Assembly (NCBI RefSeq): GCF_000186865.1
Contig: NW_008705572.1
Span: 1 to 64,000, forward strand
Direction: 5' to 3'
Source: Aureococcus anophagefferens
Lineage: Eukaryota; Sar; Pelagophyceae; Pelagomonadales; Pelagomonadaceae
DNA: 64,000 nucleotides
The position numbers and the translations under genes are program-made. This document shows, piece after piece, positions 37,862 through 45,229 of this stretch (positions are counted from its first letter, which is position 1; every line of letters starts with the position of its first letter). The notes beneath the pieces are model-generated. The model made no database searches, had not been told where the DNA came from, and was given only the letters and a program-made list of their open reading frames with translations.

Positions 37862-38821
37862 CTAGACGCCGCAGCCCGCGAAGTACGCGTGGAAGGCCGC
37901 CGACGCGGCCTCCTCCGAGTTCCAGAAGCTCCGGCCCTCGTCGGGCGACCCCGCGACGTCGTTCTTGAGGAAGATCGACTCCTTCTTCAGCTTCTTGAAT
38001 TTCTGCTCGCCGCCCATGAGCCGCTTGTTGCCGTCCTTCTTCGCGACTTGGACCTTGATGCGCGTCCACGGCCGGATTTGGTCGGCGCCCGTGGCGTACG
38101 TACAGCGGCCGAGGGAAGGCTTGCTCGGGAGATCCACGTTGTGCGCGGCGCGCTCGTGGACGGGGAATTGGGGCACGTAGCCCTGCTTCAGCAGCACGTC
38201 GCGGCGCGCCCGCTGTCGCTGGTACTGCTTGTGGTTCCGGGTCGACATATCCAGGATGTTCTGGTCCTCGTCCTGGTCTTTCTCGCCGCAGCCGCCGCGC
38301 GCCTTCCATTCCTTGTGGTAGGCCCGCGAGCTGGCCCGCTTCTCGCCCTTGGTCGTCCGCCGCTTCGGCAGCGGCTCGTCGACCGTCGCGTCGAGGTACG
38401 CCTTGGTCTCCTTGGCCTTGATCTCGGCGCACGCCTTACCCTCGCGGGCGAGGTCGACGAACTTGACCGGGTCCTGGCCGAAGGTGGCGGCGACACCGGT
38501 CGCCGCGACGTCGAACGCCGCGGCCTTGACGTCGCCGCCCGACACGGTCGCGGCGATGAGCTCGTAGCTCTTGTCGTTGGCCAGCGCCGAGGCGTCTTCG
38601 ACGCGGTCGCGGCGCGTCTGGTTGGAGATGCAGCCGCCGAAAGAAGTGAGGGGGTGGTCCACGGCCCATGCCGCCTGGCCGATCACGGTCCGCCCGTCGA
38701 CGACCCCCGTCGCTTTCAGTCTTTCCTCTGTCAGCCTCGCCGCTGCACTTGCTTGCTCTGCTTCGTAACCGGACTTGCCTTTCTTCCTGCGTCTGAGCCG
38801 TTTGATGAGGCTAGAGACCAT
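37862..38821 (-). CDS. Unrecognised basic protein, 319 aa
   Basis: The ATG at 38821 gives MVSSLIKRLRRRKKGKSGYE; the frame is open 43 codons further up, into the fold-back repeat, so this internal start is preferred. The protein is Lys/Arg-rich at both ends, with a central part (RTVIGQAAWAVDHPLTSFGG, VAATFGQDPVKFVDLAREG) and a C-terminal part (TGADQIRPWTRIKVQVAKKD) ending FHAYFAGCGV. Composition is clearly protein-like, with no signal peptide or TM. No family was recognised. It is divergent from the 39107 gene. Confidence 0.6.
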   Translation of the reverse strand: MVSSLIKRLRRRKKGKSGYEAEQASAAARLTEERLKATGVVDGRTVIGQAAWAVDHPLTSFGGCISNQTRRDRVEDASALANDKSYELIAATVSGGDVKAAAFDVAATGVAATFGQDPVKFVDLAREGKACAEIKAKETKAYLDATVDEPLPKRRTTKGEKRASSRAYHKEWKARGGCGEKDQDEDQNILDMSTRNHKQYQRQRARRDVLLKQGYVPQFPVHERAAHNVDLPSKPSLGRCTYATGADQIRPWTRIKVQVAKKDGNKRLMGGEQKFKKLKKESIFLKNDVAGSPDEGRSFWNSEEAASAAFHAYFAGCGV

Positions 38822-38869
38822 AGCGGCGCAAACTCCTGCGCAACAAGCTCCTACGAGGTGTGCTTGGGC

Positions 38870-39055
38870 TCTCCGACGAGAATGGCTGGCTCCGAGCCGC
38901 CGTCGGAGCGTACCTCGTGATCTTGTTTCTGATTGGCTGGAAAACTTCACTTTTCTTACTTGCTATGCAACATGGAAGGGTGAGGTTTTCCAACCAATCA
39001 AAATCAAGATCACGAGGTACGCTCCGGTGGCGCCTCAGCCACTCGTCGAGCTCCT
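38870..39055. repeat. Long fold-back (inverted repeat) between divergent genes
   Basis: Arms of about 46 bp with roughly 43 matches: the left arm starts GGAGCGTACCTCGTGATCTT (38907) and the right arm ends AAGATCACGAGGTACGCTCC (39026); the loop is about 30 nt. Weaker pairing extends the arms outward to about 75 bp. Each arm holds an ATTGG/CCAAT word. Structure and size suit a MITE or a structured promoter element. Confidence 0.78.
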
Positions 39056-39106
39056 CCCCGGAGGTCCGGCATCGCAAACCACAGAGCGCAGCCTCTGCGG
39101 GGTGCA

Positions 39107-39763
39107 ATGGCGCTGTCGACGCTCAACACCGACGCCATCCGGCAGACCACCGCGCGCACGCGGGCCGGCGACTTCCTCATCTTCGTCGGCTCCAAAGGCG
39201 GCGCCCACGTCCTCGGCTACCCGGCGTCCGTGAACCGGAACTACCAGGTGCAGCCCGAGTGGCCCCTCATCGAGGCGCTGCTCAAGAACCGCGTCAAGTG
39301 CAAGCGCGCCTTCCTCGGCGACGCCTTCACGGTCTGGGAGTCGCTGGAGTGCGACGACATGCTCGTCGGCGGCTTCGGCGTCGCGGTCGACGCGCTGCCC
39401 GACGCGGCCAAGGCGATCTTCGTGCCGCACCTCTGCGCGGTGCTCGCGGCGCTCATCACGCTCGACGCCGAGGACGCGTCGGCGCGCGCGACCCGCCTCA
39501 ACTCGCTCAACCTCGTCGAGCTCGACCTCCAGCTCCGCGAGCTCCTGCAGCTCCGGCGCATCGAGATCACGGCGCTCGGCGGCGCGCCCGCGGCGATCGG
39601 CGACGGCCTCGACCACCTCGCCGGCGCGGGCGCGGCGCCCCAGGACGGCGGCGACGGCGGCGGCCAGGGCGGCCACGGCGGCCACGGCGGCCAGGGCGGC
39701 CAGGGCGGCCACGGCGGCGGCGGCGGCGGCGGAGGCGGCGGCGGCGGCGGCGGCGCGCGCAAG

Positions 39764-39808
<45 letters not shown>

Positions 39809-39835
39809 CCGGCCGCCAAGCGCCCCCGCCGCTAG
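39107..39835 (+). CDS. Unrecognised protein with Gly-rich tail, 242 aa
   Basis: MALSTLNTDAIRQTTARTRA opens a compact alpha/beta part (DFLIFVGSKGGAHVLGY, KRAFLGDAFTVWESLECDDM, LVELDLQLRELLQLRRIEIT) to about residue 165. The last 75 residues are almost pure Gly with His/Gln, coded by GGC/GGCGGC repeats (39640-39810), ending AAKRPRR, a possible nuclear signal. Gly-rich tails are common in RNA-binding proteins, but no RNA-binding domain is seen. Function unknown. Confidence 0.62.
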
Positions 39836-40124
39836 GCGGCCCCAAGAACACCCGCGCGCGCGCGGACCAAACCGCGCGACCCGCGCGACCCGCGCGACCC
39901 TCAGGGCTCCCGCGACCTCCAAGAAATAAGAACTCGTGTGCTGTGAAACCCCGTGGACGGGCCCGCGTCTCCGCCCCGCCGCTCGCGCGCGCGGAGCGCG
40001 TCGCCGACGCTGCGGCCCTCGACGCGCGCGCGCGCCGCGCGGAGCTCGAGCCAGACGCGGGACAATGTTGCCGCAGCAACATCGACACAAAAACGAGGCA
40101 GCCCAGACGAGAAGCAGCCCGACG

Positions 40125-41138
40125 ATGAGCTGCAGCAAAAACATGCGCCTCCTCCTCCTACTACACACCCTCTCCCGCGCAACGTCGCTGCACGTAAAAA
40201 TCGCGACGCGGCCGTCGCCGCTAGCCGTGAAGCAGGCGGAGCGCGTCGCTGAGACGTTGCGACGCGCTGATCCGGCACTAACGACAGAACTGGTGCGCAT
40301 CTCATCGACCGGCGAGTATCGCAACAACACACCACTACCGCTGGCCCTGGATCCGACGGTCGACTTCACGGGCCTGCTCGACGACGCCGTCGGCAGCGGC
40401 GCCGTCGACGTCGCGGTCCACTCGCTCAAGGACCTGCCGCCGGCGAACCGATGGCGCGGGGACCTGCGCGTCGCGTGCCACCTGCCGCGCACGGAATCGG
40501 CCGCCGACGCGCTGGTCGGCTACGCGAGCATGGACCTCGTGCCGCGGGGCGCGCGCGTCGGCACGGCGTCGCAGCGCCGGCGGGCGCTGCTGCGGTGCGC
40601 GCGGCCGGACCTCGACGTCGTCACGGTCCGCGGGAACGTCCACGCGCGCCTCGAGACGCTCGACCGCGGCGACGTCGACGCGCTCATCCTGGGCGCGGCG
40701 GGGCTCCAGCGGCTCGAGCTCCTCGACGCCCGGCGCCACGCGATCCTGTCGTTCGACGAGATGCTCCCGGCGCCCGCGCAAGGCATCGTCGGGGCCGTCG
40801 CGCGCGGCGACGGCGGCGCCCTCGGCGACCTGCTCGCGCGCGCGGACGACCGCGACGCGCGCATCGCCGCGACGGCGGAGCGCGCGGTGCTCGACGTCGC
40901 CGACGCGGCGTCGCCGGGCGCCGGGCGGCCGCCGACGTCGGCCGCGATGACGCGCGACGGCGCCGCGTGGCTCCTGAGAGCGCGGCTGACTCGGCCCGAT
41001 GGCTCGAGGAGCGCGGCGACGACGAGCACCGTCGAAGCCGACCAGCTCGGCGACGGCGACGCGGCCGCGCGCGAGTTCGGCGCGGCCGCGGGCCGGGACC
41101 TGCTCAGACGCGCGGGTCCCGACTTCTTCGCGGAGTAA
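40125..41138 (+). CDS. Hydroxymethylbilane synthase-like protein (porphobilinogen deaminase family) lacking the cofactor Cys
   Basis: A 337-aa protein from ATG 40125 (MSCSKNMRLLLLLHTLSRAT), a signal-like leader that fits plastid import. HMBS polymerises four porphobilinogens in tetrapyrrole synthesis. Conserved parts: HVKIATRPSPLAVKQAE, VDVAVHSLKDLPP (the catalytic Asp of HSxKDxP), GTASQRRRALLRCARPDL, VRGNVHARLETLDRGDVDAL, GAAGLQRLEL, LPAPAQGIVGAVAR and TAERAVLD. Two motifs are lost: GGKGLFVKELE is replaced by PTVDFTGLLDD, and the loop GGCQVPIG that holds the dipyrromethane-cofactor Cys reads SPGAGRPPTS. No TGC or TGT occurs in any frame there, so a frameshift does not explain it. It may be a divergent paralogue with altered function. 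A canonical copy elsewhere is expected. Confidence 0.75.
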   Translation: MSCSKNMRLLLLLHTLSRATSLHVKIATRPSPLAVKQAERVAETLRRADPALTTELVRISSTGEYRNNTPLPLALDPTVDFTGLLDDAVGSGAVDVAVHSLKDLPPANRWRGDLRVACHLPRTESAADALVGYASMDLVPRGARVGTASQRRRALLRCARPDLDVVTVRGNVHARLETLDRGDVDALILGAAGLQRLELLDARRHAILSFDEMLPAPAQGIVGAVARGDGGALGDLLARADDRDARIAATAERAVLDVADAASPGAGRPPTSAAMTRDGAAWLLRARLTRPDGSRSAATTSTVEADQLGDGDAAAREFGAAAGRDLLRRAGPDFFAE

Positions 41139-41284
41139 GCGTGGGTCGTGTTGTGTGAACTCGCCACAGCGGTCGACCCCGTTTTTAAGTTGAAATTCAA
41201 CATCCAACTCCAAGATTGCGCTTTCCTGTTGCCGACAGTCTGGTCCACCCACACGAACTGGCAGCCCGCACCGACCACCACGAT

Positions 41285-43882
41285 ATGAGCTGCAGCAAGA
41301 ACACCTGGTCAACAGTCGCCGAAGGCGACGGCACGGTGTACAAGCTCACGGACGCCTGCGCGGCGCTCTTCGACTGCGCCGTGGGCAGTTATTGTCCTGC
41401 GGGCAGCTTCTCGGGTAGGTCGCCGCGCCTGCACATCCATGAACGCACGACCCCGCGCAGGTACGGCGGAAGACGCCGCGGCCTACTTCGCCGAGGCCTG
41501 GTGGCCCAGCGGGCGCGGCGGCGTCGACTGCGAGGTCGTCGCGGGCCACGACGCGGACGTCTTCGCGTACCAGTGCGCGTGCGGCAACGGCTTCTGGTGC
41601 GGCGCGAACACGGCGCTGCCCAAGTTCTGCCCCAAGGGCTACTTCTGCGAGACGCCCGCGTCGCTGGAGAAGTGCCCCGAGGGCTCCTACTGCAAGGAGG
41701 GCTCCGTGGAGGCGGCCAGAGGTTCTCACCTGATCGGTCTCGGTAGGCCTCTGCCCTGACGGCACGACGATCATGCGGGGGCCGTCGGGCTGCTTCCTCC
41801 CGGGCACGTCGACGGCGATCATGGGCGCGTCGGGCGCGGGCAAGACGACGATCATGAACTTGCGCGCGCCCGCGTCCTATCAAGGTCAACGGCGAGGAGT
41901 GCGCGTCGCTCGCCAAGTGGAGCAGCCGCGTCGCGTTCGTGCCCCAGGAGGACATCATGCACCGCCAGCTCACGGTCCTCGAGAACTTGGAGTTCAGCGC
42001 GATGACGCGGCTCCCGGCGACCTGGACGCTCGCGCGGCGCGGCGTCGCGTCTTTGCTTCGATGGCGCTCGCGGAATCCGAGAGGTTCGTTCGGGCAGCCC
42101 GGCGCCGCGAGCTGGGTTCTCGAGAGGTGGGATTCGGTTCGTTCGGGCAGCCCGGCGCCGCGAGCTGGGTTCTCACGGCGCGGGGAGTCGATGCGCATTG
42201 TTGGGGGCGCCGAGCGCCTCGCCTCCGGGCCCCCGCTCGCGGCGCCGGGCCGCCCGAACCGACGGCCCCGACAAAATTTAGGCCGAGAAGCGCGAGCTCG
42301 TCATCAAGGTCCTCTACGAGCTCAACCTGGTGAAGATCCAGCACTCGAAGATCGGCGACGAGCGGTGTCGTTCCGTAGGTGCCTACGTAGGCGCCTACGA
42401 GGCTACGTAGCCTCGGCTCGAGCCTCTGGCGCCTACGTAGCCTCGTCCGGAGCCTACGAACCTACGCGCCCTCGCAGGCGACGAGTTCGAGCGCGGCGTC
42501 TCCGGCGGCCAGCGCAAGCGCGTCAACGTGGGCCTCGAGCTCGTCGCGGACCCCAAGGTGCTCTTCCTCGACGAGCCGACGTCGGGCCCGGCGTCCTGCG
42601 GCTGCGACGATTTCTGAGAGATTTCGGGTGGGAAAACGATGAAAAGTCGTCGCCAACGTGCCTGGTAGGTCGGGCCTCGACAGCGTCTCGGCGACGGAGC
42701 TCTCGGAGATGCTGCGGTCCATCGCGGAGAGCGACGGCCAGGGACGTGCTCCGCGAGGACTTTGTGGACTACCCGCGCGACGTCGCGCGCGCGTTCTGCC
42801 CGTCGCCCCGTGGCCTGCTTCGCGCTCTGCCTCCGGCGCGCCTGCCGCCAGGCCTACGGCTCTTTTTATTCGTTCTTCCTCGGCGTCGTCGTCTTCTACT
42901 TTGCCGTGGCGCTCAGGGCAGCACAAGAGAGCGAAATTCCCAACTTCAAAGGCTCCGATCTCGGCCATTTTCGACTCGTTTCGGCTGATTTTTGGACGAG
43001 CGATCATCTCTTGGAACAGTCTCGAAGCGTGGATGCTTTTTCTGGAACGCGCGCGCGCGGAACACTCACGTTGAAGCGACTTTGAATCACTCTTGTGCTG
43101 CCCAGGCGTCGCTCGTCGGCGACGGCCTCAACGTCCTCGGCGGCTACAGCCCCGACGTGTGCATGCAGCAGTACCCGGAGCTCCAGGCGGCGTGCCTCAA
43201 CCTCCAGGAGAGCACCTACGTCCCCGCGATCAGCGCCGTCGTCTTCATCGTCGTCGCCATGGGCGCGTCGACGAGCGCGTCGACGTTCGGCTGCGAGAGG
43301 GCGCAGTACTGGCGCGAGGCCGCCGCGGGCCTCCACACGCCGGCCTACTTCTTCGCGAAAGTCGTCGCGGACGTCCCGCTCTGCGTCGTCTCCGCCGTCT
43401 CCATCTGGGCCGCGCTCATCTCCGGCTTCGACTCGCCGATGCCGAACGGCCAGCTGCTGCTCAACTTCCTCGGCATCAACATCTTCGGCTACTGCTCGGG
43501 CTACTTCCTCTCGTTCCTGCTGCCCTACACGGCCTGCGGCCTCGCGGCCGTCGCCTGGTCCGTCTTCTGGTCGCAGATGTTCAGCGGCGCCGGCGGCAAG
43601 AGCATGAGCGAGGAGCCGGACCTCAAGTGGATCTTCGCCATGTCCGCGCCGCGCTGGTTCCTCGAGGCCGTCTTCTACGCGACGACGGTGGACCCCTTCG
43701 ACGAGGTCCCCTCGGGGCCCAACGAGGGCGAGCCCTACTTCGACCTCTCGCGCCAGAAGCAGGCGTACCGCTACTTCAACACGTACTGGGACTGCATCGG
43801 CTGGCTCTTCTTCGTCAACCTCTGCCTCCTCGTCATCGACCTCCTCCTCATCACGGGCACGAAGCTCGAGAAGAAGCGGTAG
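41285..43882 (+). CDS. ABCG (white/BCRP)-type half transporter with Cys-rich N-terminus; many introns, pieces missing
   Basis: Exon 1 is 41285-41414 ([20 protein letters not shown]), intron 41415-41460. A Cys-rich module follows ([30 protein letters not shown]), as in plant ABCG24/28. The NBD has Walker [13 protein letters not shown]-loop region [20 protein letters not shown], signature [15 protein letters not shown] and Walker [13 protein letters not shown]. The TMD follows from [14 protein letters not shown] to a C-terminus [11 protein letters not shown], with [20 protein letters not shown] as the ABC2 core. Repeat introns: 42044-42281 (B), 42355-42477 (C1), 42581-42668 (D4), 42906-43105 (A5). 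Two breaks remain: about one turn of NBD is missing near 41860-41880, and the NBD-TMD linker with the H-loop is missing near 42740-42840. These may be assembly losses or decay. Confidence 0.72.
41415..41460 (+). other. Intron (46 bp) of the ABCG gene
   Basis: GTAGGTCG...CCGCGCAG; joining TTCTCGG to GTACGGCG gives [13 protein letters not shown]. The junction 8-mers agree at 6 of 8. Confidence 0.7.
42044..42281 (+). other. Intron with family-B repeat, internally duplicated (238 bp)
   Basis: GTCGCGTC...AAATTTAG; joins LARRG to [14 protein letters not shown]. Inside, GTTCGGGCAGCCCGGCGCCG followed by CGAGCTGGGTTCTC occurs twice in tandem (about 42082 and 42140). The same words are in the RalGAP-like intron 29286-29433, on the opposite strand but in the same orientation relative to the host gene. 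Confidence 0.72.
42363..42477 (+). mobile_element. Introner element C1 (115 bp)
   Basis: Flanked by a perfect 8-bp TSD, GCGACGAG (42355-42362 and 42478-42485). The intron uses a GC donor from the TSD and an AG from the element end (CCCTCGCAG). Splicing gives [18 protein letters not shown], exactly the ABC signature region. The interior is built from CCTACGTAG palindromes and shares GCCTCGTCCGGAGCCTACGA with the intron at 51912-51982. Confidence 0.88.
42589..42668 (+). mobile_element. Short introner element D4 (80 bp)
   Basis: Perfect 8-bp TSD, GTCGGGCC (42581-42588 and 42669-42676). GT donor in the TSD, AG at the element end (CCTGGTAG). Splicing regenerates [12 protein letters not shown], the ABC D-loop region. 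It contains GCGACGATTTC and GAAAAGTCGTCGC as an imperfect inverted repeat and shares words with D1-D3. Confidence 0.86.
42914..43105 (+). mobile_element. Introner element A5, diverged (192 bp)
   Basis: 16-bp terminal inverted repeat CAGGGCAGCACAAGAG / CTCTTGTGCTGCCCAG (one mismatch). Flanking 8-mers GTGGCGCT (42906-42913) and GCGTCGCT (43106-43113) match at 6 of 8. GT donor, AG acceptor; the ABCG frame continues FYFAASLVGDG. The core CGGCTGATTTTTGGACGA is shared with A1-A4, but here the element is in sense orientation to its host gene. Confidence 0.8.
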
Positions 43883-43939
43883 TCGTGTTTGTCCTTCCCT
43901 TTGCGTTCAGCTTAAAGGCTCCTAGATTCAACGCTGCCC

Positions 43940-44959
43940 TCACGCGGACGGGGGCGGGGCGGCGGGCTCGGGCGCGGGCGGCGGCGTCGGCGCGGGCGGC
44001 GGCGTCGGCGGCGCGGGCGGCTTCGGCGGCGCGGGCGGCGGCACGAACTGGCCGCCGGGGATCTCCGCGGGCGGCGGCGGCGGGAGCTCGGTGCCCGCCG
44101 TGTCCGCGACGCCGCGCTGGTACATGCGGACGTAGTCGATCTCCATGGTCGTCGGCAGGCAGGCCGCGTCGATGCCCTTGACGGCGCCCCAGTTGCCGCC
44201 CACGGCGACGTTGAGGATGATGTAAAACCGCTGCGAGAAGGGCCACTCGTCGCTGCTGCCGCTCTTCGTGTTCTTGAACTCGAAGGTCTGGACGTCGTCG
44301 ATGAAGTATTTAATGGATTCCTCCGTCCACTCGACGGCGTAGACGTGGAAGGCGTCGTGCGCGTCCGGCACGCGCATGACCGCGTGTTTGTGGCTCTTCA
44401 GGCGGTGGTTGAACGCGCCCGTGTGCACGCTGTTGTGGATGACGCCCGGGTCCCAGCCGACGCACTCCATGATGTCGACCTCGCCGCTCCGCGGCCAGCC
44501 GCCGTAGCGCTGGTCCGTGGGCATGAGCCAGATCGCGGGCCAGATGCCGGGCCGGCCCGCGGGCAGCTTCGCGCGGACCTCCATGCGGCCGTAGAGCCAG
44601 TCGCCCTTGCCGCGCGTCCGGATGCGCGCGCTCGTGAACGGGTTCCCGATCCAGTCCTCCCGCCGCGCGGTGATCTTCAGGGTGCCGTCGCTCACGTACG
44701 AGTTCTCCTTGCGCCCGCTCATGTACCACTGCTGCTCGTTGTGGTTGCGATCGTGGACCCAGTTGTTCGCCTCGACCTGGTAGGACCACTTGCGGCTGTC
44801 GGGCAGGCCCTCGTAGTCGAACTCATCACTCCAGACGAGCTTGTAGCCGTCGTCGGCGGGCTCAGGCTCGACGGGCGCCGGCTCCGGCTCCGGAGCTGGC
44901 GGCGCCATGGGCGGCGGCGGCGGCGGCGGCGGCGGCGCGAGCGGCGGCGGTGCGGCCAT
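43940..44959 (-). CDS. GH16-family beta-glucanase-like enzyme
   Basis: A 339-aa protein from ATG 44959. Residues 1-35 are a Pro-rich leader (MAAPPPLAPPPPPPPPPMAP) without a clear signal peptide, so an upstream exon is possible. The catalytic domain runs from KLVWSDEFDYEGLPDSRKW to MEIDYVRMYQRG and has the GH16 catalytic motif GEVDIMECVG (ExDxxE, nucleophile and acid/base), a preceding GIWPAIWLMP, and VHTGAFNHRLKSHK. The C-terminus is a Pro-rich tail. GH16 includes laminarinases and beta-1,3/1,4-glucanases; in a stramenopile alga the laminarin-type storage glucan is a natural substrate, though this is inferred. The 270-bp gap to 45230 is a shared divergent 5' region. Confidence 0.85.
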   Translation of the reverse strand: MAAPPPLAPPPPPPPPPMAPPAPEPEPAPVEPEPADDGYKLVWSDEFDYEGLPDSRKWSYQVEANNWVHDRNHNEQQWYMSGRKENSYVSDGTLKITARREDWIGNPFTSARIRTRGKGDWLYGRMEVRAKLPAGRPGIWPAIWLMPTDQRYGGWPRSGEVDIMECVGWDPGVIHNSVHTGAFNHRLKSHKHAVMRVPDAHDAFHVYAVEWTEESIKYFIDDVQTFEFKNTKSGSSDEWPFSQRFYIILNVAVGGNWGAVKGIDAACLPTTMEIDYVRMYQRGVADTAGTELPPPPPAEIPGGQFVPPPAPPKPPAPPTPPPAPTPPPAPEPAAPPPSA

Positions 44960-45229
44960 GGCGGCGAGGTTCGAACGCGCGAGGCTGCCCGCCAGGCTGG
45001 AGGAGCAGCAACACTGAAGTATCTCGGCTGTGCGGCGGCCGTTCTGGTGCTTGGGCAGCTCCCGACAAGCCAGTTGCGCGTGGGAGGTCGTGCGCGCGGT
45101 CGGGCGTCGACCTCGCGCGCGACTTCGGCTCCTGACGGCTGCGGGCGCGCGTACCTCTGCCGCGAGTGCCGAAGCTTTGCTGGCGCCACGCGCACAACTG
45201 CGGCGCACAGCTCCGGCGTCTGCGCCAGC

